A stretch of DNA of 64,000 bases from Riemerella anatipestifer. Its GTDB lineage: Bacteria > Bacteroidota > Bacteroidia > Flavobacteriales > Weeksellaceae. Location of the stretch: positions 806,001 to 870,000 of the forward strand of contig NZ_CP142016.1 of NCBI RefSeq assembly GCF_035666175.1, written 5' to 3'. A model generated the notes under the pieces. It was not told the DNA's origin, did no database searches, and saw only the letters and a program-made list of their open reading frames with translations. Position numbers and translations under genes: made by a program. Each line of letters opens with the position of its first letter. The first letter of the stretch is position 1. Of the stretch, positions 1-8,149 are shown piece after piece.

Positions 1-1083
1 AATAGTTTCGGAAATTTCTTCCTCCGAATGTTTATGATAAGTATATTTTAAAGGGAGAACCGCATTAAGAATAACTAAATCTATGAAACTCTTCGTCAGT
101 TTTTTAACTGATTTTTTATCCGTTGGTTTTCCGAAATTATAATGATTATCCCAATACTCCGATGCTTTAATTGGTGTAAACAATTCATAAAGCTCCTCAA
201 GGCAAGACGCTTTAATTATTTTTGAAAATAAATTTTGATGCAAATGGTAAAGATGTGCCAACTGAGACAGCCTTATTGTAGGAAAATTTGCAGGTCTTAA
301 TCTTAAAAATTTAGGAGTCACAAAAGTATCATTCAGTTGATATTTGGCTTTCAAAAAATCAAACTCTCTTTTCCACATCTCGGTTTCCGTATCGGAAGGC
401 TTTTCTAGCCAGCCACTCAACCCGAAAAATAAAGCTTCTAATTGATTTTGATGGTGCCTTATTTTATTTACAATAGCAAAACCTACACTTTCCGCCATTT
501 GTTTGAAAATGGAAGCGTTGACTTTAAGTCCAAAAGCATACGCCAAATTTTGAAATAAAACTTCTTCGTAATTATTTTTAGTTTTAACGAGTTCTGTTTC
601 TATTTCCAAAGACTTTTGGTCAAGTTTTTTGAGTAAAATTTCCTCTGAAAACTGAAACGGAATTTTAGAAACCTCTATCAACTTCTCACACGGAATAAAC
701 TCATTTTGAGCCTTTAACTGCTGATATTTCTCTAGTGTAGAAATTTCCAAATAATCTTTAAGCTCTAATGTTGGGATATTTTTCCCAACTAGCTCTTCCA
801 CATCTTTATCATGAGTGTAGACCACATGCAAAATAATATTATCGTATTGTCTATTCAAATGATGTTGATGCTGTTGATAATCCGAAGATTTCAAATGCAA
901 TTCTATACTCCCTGCTAAAACAATATTTTGATATTTAATTTTAGCAAACAAAAAATCGGCTCCTTCATCAGAATTCCACTGACCAAAATCTAAGACCTCT
1001 ACCTTATTACCTTTAGTATCCTTAAAATCAAAAGTTTTAAAGATTTTAAAATTCCAAAGATATTGCAGTAGTTGCTCAGTCAT
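1..1083 (-). CDS. DUF2851 family protein (C-terminus outside window)
   Basis: An open reading frame starts at the ATG at 1083 and stays open to base 1, giving 361 residues. The protein begins MTEQLLQYLWNFKIF and contains GQWNSDEGADF, AGSIELHLKSSDY and ILHVVYTHDKD, which I recognise as the pattern of the Bacteroidota DUF2851 family (usual length about 420). The function of the family is unknown; the N-terminal half resembles a nuclease-like fold only by impression. It starts 13 bp after bshA on the same strand and is probably co-transcribed with bshA and the nagZ-like gene. The 3' end lies outside the window. Confidence 0.85.
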   Translation of the reverse strand, partial: MTEQLLQYLWNFKIFKTFDFKDTKGNKVEVLDFGQWNSDEGADFLFAKIKYQNIVLAGSIELHLKSSDYQQHQHHLNRQYDNIILHVVYTHDKDVEELVGKNIPTLELKDYLEISTLEKYQQLKAQNEFIPCEKLIEVSKIPFQFSEEILLKKLDQKSLEIETELVKTKNNYEEVLFQNLAYAFGLKVNASIFKQMAESVGFAIVNKIRHHQNQLEALFFGLSGWLEKPSDTETEMWKREFDFLKAKYQLNDTFVTPKFLRLRPANFPTIRLSQLAHLYHLHQNLFSKIIKASCLEELYELFTPIKASEYWDNHYNFGKPTDKKSVKKLTKSFIDLVILNAVLPLKYTYHKHSEEEISETI

Positions 1084-1096
1084 ACAAAGAGTAAAG

Positions 1097-2230
1097 TTAG
1101 CTTTTAAAAGATTCTATTGTTTCACGATACATTTGCTCGTATTGTGGAAGAATATTTTTTAAATCAAAACGCAGGGCTACTTCTTTTGCTTTTTCTTTCA
1201 TTTTTTGAAGCAAAGCATCGTCTTGCAAGAGATTGATGGTCTTTTTAGCCATAGTTTCCACATCGCCCACTTCCGTCAAAAAGCCTGTTTCTCCTTGTAT
1301 ATTTACCTCTGGTATCCCTCCTGCATTACTACTAATCACCGCATTCCCTGCCGCCATTGCTTCCAACGCTGCCAAACCAAAACTCTCCTGCTCAGAAGGA
1401 AGCAAAAACACATCAGTACATTTTAAAATTTGGTACAAATCATTAGTTTTACCTAAAATCCTTATTTTGTCTATAAGGTGTGGGTGAGCCATAAGAAAAT
1501 CGTTAACCAGCTCCATATCAGGACCTTCACCAATAATAACCAGTTTACTTGGCACTTTTTCCTGCACTCTTTTAAATACCTCTAACACATCAGGAATTCT
1601 CTTAACTTTTCTTAAATTAGAAACATGAATCAGTAGTTTTTCGTCATCTTCTGCAAACTGTCTTCTACAACAGCCTACAAAACTGTTATATAAATCGTTA
1701 TCAATAAAATTTGGAATAACTTGTATTTCTTTTTTAATAGTAAAGGCTTTTAAAGTATCTTTTTTAAGACTTTCCGAAACGGAAGTTACCGCATCTGAAT
1801 GATTGATAGAAAACTGAACCGCTGCCTTATAACTAGGATGTTGCCCCACCAAAGTAATATCGGTGCCGTGTAGTGTGGTAACTACAGGAATCAAAACACC
1901 TTCATCTTTCAGCATCTGCTTTGCCACAAAGGCTGCATAAGCATACGGAATAGCATAATGAGCATGTATGAGGTCTAATTTATAAAGTTTAACTACCTGA
2001 TAAATAGCCGAAGACAATGCAATATCATACGGCTGATATTTAAACAATGGATAGGTTTCAACATTTACTTTATGGAAAAAAATGTTAGGGTTGGTCATAT
2101 CCAACCGTGCGGGAAGGTTAGAACTAATGAAGTGTACCTCATAACCTTTTTGAGCTAAACTCATTCCTAACTCGGTAGCCACAATACCGCTCCCCCCATA
2201 AGTAGGATAACATAAAATACCTATTTTCAT
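1097..2230 (-). CDS. bshA: N-acetyl-alpha-D-glucosaminyl L-malate synthase BshA
   Basis: A family 4 glycosyltransferase of 377 residues, about the usual BshA length. It should join N-acetylglucosamine from UDP-GlcNAc to L-malate, the first step of bacillithiol synthesis, in the cytoplasm. The N-terminus MKIGILCYPTYGGSG is the BshA nucleotide-sugar fold start, DLIHAHYAIPYA and VTTLHGTDITLVG follow, and the C-terminal domain has the donor-binding stretch PSEQESFGLAALEAMA. I chose the ATG at 2230 rather than an upstream start at 2272, which would overlap the preceding gene and add 14 residues that do not belong to the family. It lies 13 bp after the nagZ-like gene and 13 bp before the DUF2851 gene, so the three form an operon. 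Confidence 0.93.
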   Translation of the reverse strand: MKIGILCYPTYGGSGIVATELGMSLAQKGYEVHFISSNLPARLDMTNPNIFFHKVNVETYPLFKYQPYDIALSSAIYQVVKLYKLDLIHAHYAIPYAYAAFVAKQMLKDEGVLIPVVTTLHGTDITLVGQHPSYKAAVQFSINHSDAVTSVSESLKKDTLKAFTIKKEIQVIPNFIDNDLYNSFVGCCRRQFAEDDEKLLIHVSNLRKVKRIPDVLEVFKRVQEKVPSKLVIIGEGPDMELVNDFLMAHPHLIDKIRILGKTNDLYQILKCTDVFLLPSEQESFGLAALEAMAAGNAVISSNAGGIPEVNIQGETGFLTEVGDVETMAKKTINLLQDDALLQKMKEKAKEVALRFDLKNILPQYEQMYRETIESFKS

Positions 2231-2243
2231 TTGCTTTTTAATA

Positions 2244-3977
2244 TTAGTTTTTAACTTTAATACTACACTCAATCCCGCTATTCACTGCTTCCACATCTAT
2301 TCCCTCTCCTTCTTTTAAATCTTGATTTACCACCACAGGAAGCCGCCCATGTATTTTAGTTTTACCTAAAAGTCCTTTGGCAGTAGCTTTCATAGACAAT
2401 TCATTATTTTCATAAGCCACAAGTACCGTTGGATAATTCTTTATATTTATATCTCTCAAAGCGTAAGGACTACCAAACACTACTAATATCAACTGATGCT
2501 TAGCTGCTACTCTATCCAAAATTGCCTTAGATTTAGCAGATATTTTATAAGGCTTATATGCTGTGCTGTTATCCTTATAAAGCCCTACAATAATTGAAGT
2601 ATTTTGAGGTAAAGTATTTAGTTTATCTTCTGTAATAAGCTCCACTTCTCGTTCATTTTGAAGCTCTTTAATAAAGTCTTGATAAGGAGCTTCCTCCAAA
2701 GGTAAATAATAGTATTCTGATGATTTTAAAGGTAGAGCCTTTGCCTCATCTTTTATCAATGTTAAAGCGTTGGCGTATAACTTTTCCGTTAATTTTTGAT
2801 GAGTATCATTATTTAAATCTCTTTCTATGTTATTGGCATCAATAGGTTTAAAATCTTGTAAACCTAGTAGATACTTTGCTTCTAGAATTTTCATTACCGA
2901 TTCTTTTAGTCTATCTTGAGAAATCTCACCAGACTGCAAAGCTTTCTTAATTAACCTTTTACCAGAAGGTACATCTTGAGAGAACAGCATAATATCATTA
3001 CCAGCTTTAAAAGCTCTTAAATCTAACTCTCCTGGATTGAACCTTTTTGCAACCGCATTCATATTAAGAGCATCGGTAATAATAAGCCCTTGATAACCGT
3101 ACTTATTTTTCAACAAATTAGTTACAATATTATGCGAAATAGAAGCAGGAATTCCCTTTTGGTTTTCCAAAGACGGAACATAGAGATGAGCCACCATAAC
3201 ACCGCCTATTTTTTTATCCATAAGTGCTTTAAATGGGGCTAACTCCACTTTATTAAGTCTGTGTAATGAATGATTAACCACAGGTAAATCTAAATGAGAA
3301 TCGGTATCGGTATCCCCATGACCTGGGAAATGTTTAATACTTGCCAAAACTCCATTATCCTGCAAACCATAACTGTAAGCCAACCCTTTCTCTATCACTT
3401 TTTTCACATTAGACCCAAAAGAACGATTACCTATAATGGGATTGATAGGATTGGTATTAACATCTACCACAGGAGCAAAATCCCAATAAATCCCCATTCT
3501 TTTACAATCTTCAGCTATTTTAGCCGCCATTTCATAAATAAGCGTATTATCCTGAACCGCCCCAAGCGTCATTGCCCAAGGGAACTTATGTGCGATTGGA
3601 AGTCTTTGGTAAAGTCCCCACTCTGCATCCATACCTATCATCAAAGGTATTTTAGATTTACCTTGAAGTTCGTTTACTAGACTTATATGCCTACGTGTAT
3701 CATCTTGCATCAGTATAAGCCCCCCTATATTTTCCTTATCTACCAATGTCTTGACTTGATTGATGAAAGATTCCCCTTTATTAGTATATAATGCGACTAT
3801 AAAAAGCTGCCCTATTTTCTCGTCTTCAGAAAGCTGTTGATAAGTTTTTTCAGCATAAACTTTGGCTTCTTTTTTTAGGATTTCAGCGTTATTTTTAGGT
3901 ATATATTGTGCTTTATTATTTCCAAAAATAAAAAATAACATCGCACAAACTAAGACTGTTCTAACATTTATATTCAT
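2244..3977 (-). CDS. nagZ: Glycoside hydrolase family 3 beta-N-acetylhexosaminidase
   Basis: A secreted GH3 enzyme of 577 residues, expected to cut terminal beta-N-acetylglucosamine from peptidoglycan fragments or glycans. The NagZ-type signature KHFPGHGDT followed by DSH is present, and IITDALNM carries the probable nucleophile Asp. An N-terminal signal peptide ends near NNKAQ. The C-terminal 200 residues form an extra domain usual in Bacteroidota homologues. The ATG at 3977 is preferred because the -7 box lies at 4008-4015 and longer reading would start inside it. It is first in an operon with bshA and the DUF2851 gene. Whether it acts on muropeptides or other GlcNAc glycans cannot be read from sequence. 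Confidence 0.88.
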   Translation of the reverse strand: MNINVRTVLVCAMLFFIFGNNKAQYIPKNNAEILKKEAKVYAEKTYQQLSEDEKIGQLFIVALYTNKGESFINQVKTLVDKENIGGLILMQDDTRRHISLVNELQGKSKIPLMIGMDAEWGLYQRLPIAHKFPWAMTLGAVQDNTLIYEMAAKIAEDCKRMGIYWDFAPVVDVNTNPINPIIGNRSFGSNVKKVIEKGLAYSYGLQDNGVLASIKHFPGHGDTDTDSHLDLPVVNHSLHRLNKVELAPFKALMDKKIGGVMVAHLYVPSLENQKGIPASISHNIVTNLLKNKYGYQGLIITDALNMNAVAKRFNPGELDLRAFKAGNDIMLFSQDVPSGKRLIKKALQSGEISQDRLKESVMKILEAKYLLGLQDFKPIDANNIERDLNNDTHQKLTEKLYANALTLIKDEAKALPLKSSEYYYLPLEEAPYQDFIKELQNEREVELITEDKLNTLPQNTSIIVGLYKDNSTAYKPYKISAKSKAILDRVAAKHQLILVVFGSPYALRDINIKNYPTVLVAYENNELSMKATAKGLLGKTKIHGRLPVVVNQDLKEGEGIDVEAVNSGIECSIKVKN

Positions 3978-4007
3978 TATACTCAAAGAAATTAGTTGTA
4001 ACCACAA

Positions 4008-4015
4008 CAAATATA
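4008..4015 (-). promoter_or_regulatory. -7 box of the nagZ-bshA operon
   Basis: Reads TATATTTG on the minus strand, matching the Bacteroidota -7 consensus TAnnTTTG, 30 bases before the chosen nagZ start. It sets the start at 3977. Confidence 0.7.
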
Positions 4016-4096
4016 CAATTTTATTATAAGCCTACTATTAAAAAAAACAAGAGCATCTTTTTAGTAAAAAAGAGCTCTTTAACCTTATATAATTGA

Positions 4097-5076
4097 ACCC
4101 GTTGTGCATTATGAAATGAAAAAAACAAGAGTTGTTTATTAGACTGAAAATCAGTATATTGTTTTTGCTATAAAACGATATAAATGAACAACATAGAGCA
4201 AATATATGAAAGAATTTTGGAAGTTTTAGGACTTTTTTCAGAAAATCAACTGATTAGTTATCAGAGAAGAACACCTAAAATGAGCGATTTAGAAGTCATA
4301 AGTCTTAATATTACTGCTGAATACTTGAGTATTGATAGCGAATTACAGTTATTTAGAAAATTGCCAAACTCTCTGATAAACAAAATTGAAAGAAGTGTTT
4401 ACAATAAGCGAAAACGAAGACTATCCCTACAAACAGAGCAAATTAGACAGCGTATTTCGATGGAGTTCAATGAGTTTGAAGATATTTTTATCGTTGATAG
4501 CATGCCAATGAAAGTTTGTGAAAACGCTCGTTCTACTCGTTCAAAAATTTGTAAAGAGCAATCCTATTCTTCACCAACATATGGTTATTGTGCTTCACAG
4601 AAATTATATTTCTATGGCTATAAACTACACGCAGTATGTTCTTTAAATGGTGTGATTAAGAATTTTGATATAAGCCCTGCATCCGTTCACGACATCCACT
4701 ATTTAAAAGATAGTGGTGAGCAAATGCGAAACTGTACTTTAATTGGAGATAGAGGCTATTTATCAGCAAAAGTTCAAATAGATTTATTTAACTATGCTAA
4801 TATTAAATTAGATACACCAATGAGAAGTAATCAGAAAGATTATATTCCTCAATTTTCATTGTACAAGAAAAAGCGAAAACGAATTGAGACATTTTTCTCT
4901 CAACTTTGCGACCAATTTATGATTAAAAGAAACTATGCTAAAACTTTTGAAGGCTTTAAAACAAGGATAATCAGTAAAATAACCGCCGCAACGGTTATTC
5001 AATATATCAATAAATTTATCTTCCAAAGAAAATTAAATCATCTAAAAATCAGTATTATTTAAAATGCACAACGAGT
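4097..5076 (+). mobile_element. IS982-family insertion sequence, copy 1 (no target duplication)
   Basis: A 980-bp element. The left end is ACCCGTTGTGCATT and the right end reads ACTCGTTGTGCATT on the other strand, giving imperfect terminal inverted repeats starting with AC as in IS982. It has one transposase gene. The bases flanking it (ATAATTGA on the left, TAAATACA on the right) do not match, unlike those of copies 2-4. It separates the nagZ operon from a broken mobile-element fragment, so it probably marks a deletion or recombination joint. Confidence 0.93.
4184..5062 (+). CDS. IS982-family transposase (copy 1)
   Basis: A full-length 292-residue DDE transposase. Candidate catalytic residues are Asp105 in IVDSMP, Asp189 in IGDRGY and Glu235 in KRIETFFSQ. 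The N-terminal 100 residues include a basic KRKRR stretch suited to DNA binding. It differs from the other copies at residue 177 (Ser here, Ile in copies 2, 3 and 4). It fills the IS apart from 87 bp on the left and 14 bp on the right. It appears intact and could be active. Confidence 0.95.
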   Translation: MNNIEQIYERILEVLGLFSENQLISYQRRTPKMSDLEVISLNITAEYLSIDSELQLFRKLPNSLINKIERSVYNKRKRRLSLQTEQIRQRISMEFNEFEDIFIVDSMPMKVCENARSTRSKICKEQSYSSPTYGYCASQKLYFYGYKLHAVCSLNGVIKNFDISPASVHDIHYLKDSGEQMRNCTLIGDRGYLSAKVQIDLFNYANIKLDTPMRSNQKDYIPQFSLYKKKRKRIETFFSQLCDQFMIKRNYAKTFEGFKTRIISKITAATVIQYINKFIFQRKLNHLKISII

Positions 5077-5710
5077 TAAATACATATAAATTCTCTTTTA
5101 GAATTTTGTCGTCATTAGTATCAGTCAGGGTTGTTACTTGTCTTTTGGTTTCAATAAAACCTGCCTCTTTTGCTTTCTTTTTATAGTTGTTTGCAGTGCT
5201 ATTACTCACTTTTAGACTTTTAGCTAAACGTTTCAATGGTATTGGCTGAAACCCTTTAGATGACTTTGAACGGCTCGTACTGGTATATGCCATTTTCGAT
5301 ACCGACCGCTTCCTGTTCATCCAGCGTATTAGTCTGAAAATTTTTGTAACTGCAACTCCACAACAAAATTTACTAAATCCTGAAAAATCATCAGGCTCGT
5401 AGATAATTGCAGATTTCCCTTTTAATCTAAGTTTTCTTTTTAACTGTCCATAACTTATTATTCTTAGTGTATTTCTCTTATTATTTACTGTAATCCATTT
5501 CTTCTTAATTAACCATTTTATACAACTTCTAATTGTCTTTTCACTTACACCCAAATCAGTAGCCCAATACTTGTATAATGAAGTATCAAAGCGAACGTGT
5601 CCGCTTGAAATATGCTTCAAATACACAAACAGCAATAAATGATTAATCTTTCGACTAACCAAAGCATATTCGCATAAATCTACTGGAATTGTGGTGTAAA
5701 TTGGCTTCAT
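5042..5710 (-). pseudogene. Helix-turn-helix replication/regulatory-like protein, 3' end cut by IS copy 1
   Basis: 222 codons are open from the ATG at 5710, but the last 11 lie inside the IS right end, so the native C-terminus is lost. The N-terminal region (LGVSEKTIRSCIKWLIKKKW) looks like a winged helix, and a second helix-turn-helix (LAKSLKVSNSTANNYKKKA) lies around residues 160-180. Two such modules are common in replication initiators and regulators of plasmids and integrative elements, but I do not recognise the family. The start overlaps the stop of an upstream fragment by four bases (ATGA), so it came from a mobile-element operon. It is probably non-functional. Confidence 0.6.
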
Positions 5711-5837
5711 ACACTTGTCCTTTGTAGTTGATTATTAATCGGAATAGGGTACAATCCTGCATCCTCTAATACAGGCTTTAAGTCGTAGAATTTCTTGAAA
5801 TCAAGGTAGATTTGGTTCGTAAGTACTCCTGCTTGTG
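5707..5837 (-). pseudogene. 3' remnant of a mobile-element gene
   Basis: About 40 codons are open on the minus strand, ending PIPINNQLQRTSV and TGA at 5707. The stop overlaps the ATG of the helix-turn-helix gene (ATGA), a coupled arrangement expected of a real operon. Going upstream, the frame runs into the terminator hairpin at 5843-5874 and has no start, so the 5' part is missing. The junction with native chromosome therefore lies near 5838. I do not recognise the parent protein. Confidence 0.45.
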
Positions 5838-5842
5838 CTACT

Positions 5843-5874
5843 AAAAACACTCCTTTTTCGAGGAGTGTTTTTTT
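5843..5874. terminator. Rho-independent terminator before mutS2
   Basis: Stem AAAAACACTCC pairs with GGAGTGTTTTT around an 8-base loop, with T runs on both strands. It insulates mutS2 from whatever lay on its left before the mobile fragment and IS copy 1 arrived. Confidence 0.75.
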
Positions 5875-5921
5875 ATTATCCTATATTCAAACTCTATATA
5901 TATTCAAAGCCTAATTTTTCT

Positions 5922-5929
5922 TATTTTTG
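5922..5929 (+). promoter_or_regulatory. -7 box of mutS2, four bases from the start codon
   Basis: TATTTTTG fits TAnnTTTG. Only four bases (TGCC) separate it from the GTG start at 5934, so the transcript would be leaderless or nearly so. Confidence 0.65.
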
Positions 5930-5933
5930 TGCC

Positions 5934-8081
5934 GTGCATATTACTAAAGACAGTTTACAAGAATTAGAGTTTCCGCAACTATTAGCGGAAATTGCTCCAT
6001 ACGCCTATTCCTCAAAAATAGCTCAAAAAATTTCGGATTTAAAACCGCTAAAAAAAGAGGAGGCTTTAGTTTCATTAAAAAAAACTTCTGAATTTTTAAG
6101 CAGCTTTGAAAGTGAAAATATTATTCCTTTCAATGAATATGAAGATGTGGAAACAGAGCTAAAACTAATGCTTATTGAAAATTTCCGATTGGAAAATAGG
6201 GCTTTTATAAAGATTAAAAATATCACTTCGCAAATCGGAAAACTCCAAAAGTTCTTTCCACAATATTCGGAGATTTTTCCTGAATTATTGAAAGGTATAG
6301 AAACTCTTGATTTCAAAAAAGAAATTATTGAGAAAATAGATCACGTCTTTAACCGATTTGAAGAGGTTAAAAGTGATGCCTCTCCTATTTTAAAAGAACT
6401 CCGAGATGAAATACAAAAAGCTAAAAAAGCCATAGATGAAAATTTCAATAGGGCTTTAGGAGTCTATTCTCAAAGTGATTTTTTAGACGAAATCCGAGAA
6501 ACCATTATAGAGGATCAAAGGGTGTTAGCTGTAAAATCGGGCTTCAAAAAAAGGGTGCAAGGTAGAGTTTTAGGCGTTTCAAAGACAGGTTCCATAACCT
6601 ACATTCAACCAGAAACTGTAGTAAAACATTATTTTAAACTAAAAGAAAGTTTAGAAGAAGAAAAAAAAGAAATAGACCGTATTTTAAGAAAGCTAACCGC
6701 TGAAATAGCTGTATTTCAACCTGAAATAGCGTCTTATCAAAACTATATTTTTGACCTAGACCTTACAAGAGCTAAGACTAAGTTTGCAGAAAAAGTAAAT
6801 GCGATGCTTCCTAAAATTAATGACCACCAAACACTAAAACTAAGAGATGCCTATCATCCTCTATTATGGTTACAAAACAAGGCGGAGAACAAAGAAATTT
6901 TCCCACAAACCCTTGCTCTTACCGAACATAATAGAATCATTTGTATTTCTGGTCCAAATGCTGGTGGTAAATCAATTACATTAAAAACAGTAGGGTTGTT
7001 ACAGCTTATGCTCCAATCGGGGATTTTAGTTCCTGTACATCCGAAATCCGAAATGTTTTTCTTTGATAAAGTAATGACGGACATTGGTGATAATCAATCT
7101 ATTGAAAACCATCTTTCTACCTATTCGTCTAGACTTAAGAAAATGTCGCACATTATCAGAAAAGCGGATAAAAATACATTACTACTCATAGACGAATTTG
7201 GAACTGGCTCCGACCCCGAACTTGGTGGTGCGTTGGCGGAAAGTTTTTTGGAGTTTTTCTACGAAAAAAAATCCTTTGCTATTATTACTACTCACTATAC
7301 CAACATTAAGCTGGTAGTGGAGCAACTCCCTAACGCTCAAAATGCAGCAATGCTTTTTGATGAAAACAGTCTAGAGCCTCTTTATAAATTAGAGATAGGA
7401 CAGGCAGGAAGTTCGTTTACTTTTGAAGTGGCAGAAAAAAATAAAATTCCACCTTTCATCATTCGCTCGGCAAAAAGAAAAGTAGAGAAAGATGTCGTTA
7501 ATTTAGATAAAACCATCGTAAAACTTCAGCAAGAAAAATTTGAGGTTGAAAAACTAAAAACAGATTTATCTCAGAAAAAAGAATCGGTAGAAGATAAACG
7601 AGACAATCTGCAAAAGCTTAACGAGCAACTACAGCAGAAACTTTTTAACTTCCAAAAACTTTATGAAGAAGAACATAGAAAATTACAATTTGGGAACAAA
7701 GTAGAAAACTTTATTAAAGACTACATCAATGGGCGTTCTAGAAAGGAACTTGTCAAAGATTTTGTAAAAATATTAGAACAGGAGAAATACCGAAAGTTAG
7801 GCTCTGATAAAGATGAGTCTAAGAAATTACAAGTGATAAAACGCAAAATCACTCAACAGCTCAAAAGGAAAGAAGTCAAAGAGAAAATAGAAGAAACCAA
7901 TCAAAAATTGGAAGAAAAAAAACAAAAAGAAAGAGCTGTTTGGTTAAAAGTGGGACAACGAGTGAGAATTATAGGAAGTACCAGCGTAGGCACTATTGAG
8001 AGTATTTCTAAAAATAAAGTAACCGTAAATTATGGGTTATTTAAAACTCAAATTAATCCTGACGAACTAGAACGCGTATAA
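5934..8081 (+). CDS. mutS2: MutS2-type DNA mismatch repair/recombination ATPase
   Basis: A MutS-family ATPase of 715 residues from a GTG start. The sequence VHITKDSLQELEFPQLL aligns with the usual MutS2 start, and the reading frame further upstream lies in promoter and terminator. The Walker A motif GPNAGGKS is near residue 340 and Walker B LLLIDEFGTGSD near 415; a long Lys/Glu-rich coiled coil follows. The C-terminus ends in a small KOW-like beta domain (VGQRVRIIGSTSVGTIES). I see no C-terminal Smr endonuclease domain, which MutS2 of Bacillus has. It is expected to act on recombination intermediates or collided ribosomes rather than in mismatch repair. tex follows 68 bp downstream. Confidence 0.9.
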   Translation: MHITKDSLQELEFPQLLAEIAPYAYSSKIAQKISDLKPLKKEEALVSLKKTSEFLSSFESENIIPFNEYEDVETELKLMLIENFRLENRAFIKIKNITSQIGKLQKFFPQYSEIFPELLKGIETLDFKKEIIEKIDHVFNRFEEVKSDASPILKELRDEIQKAKKAIDENFNRALGVYSQSDFLDEIRETIIEDQRVLAVKSGFKKRVQGRVLGVSKTGSITYIQPETVVKHYFKLKESLEEEKKEIDRILRKLTAEIAVFQPEIASYQNYIFDLDLTRAKTKFAEKVNAMLPKINDHQTLKLRDAYHPLLWLQNKAENKEIFPQTLALTEHNRIICISGPNAGGKSITLKTVGLLQLMLQSGILVPVHPKSEMFFFDKVMTDIGDNQSIENHLSTYSSRLKKMSHIIRKADKNTLLLIDEFGTGSDPELGGALAESFLEFFYEKKSFAIITTHYTNIKLVVEQLPNAQNAAMLFDENSLEPLYKLEIGQAGSSFTFEVAEKNKIPPFIIRSAKRKVEKDVVNLDKTIVKLQQEKFEVEKLKTDLSQKKESVEDKRDNLQKLNEQLQQKLFNFQKLYEEEHRKLQFGNKVENFIKDYINGRSRKELVKDFVKILEQEKYRKLGSDKDESKKLQVIKRKITQQLKRKEVKEKIEETNQKLEEKKQKERAVWLKVGQRVRIIGSTSVGTIESISKNKVTVNYGLFKTQINPDELERV

Positions 8082-8149
8082 AGTTCTATCTTTATTTCAA
8101 CCAAATAATTGATTCGGTTGAACATCAATTCAAAAAACATAAAAAAATA

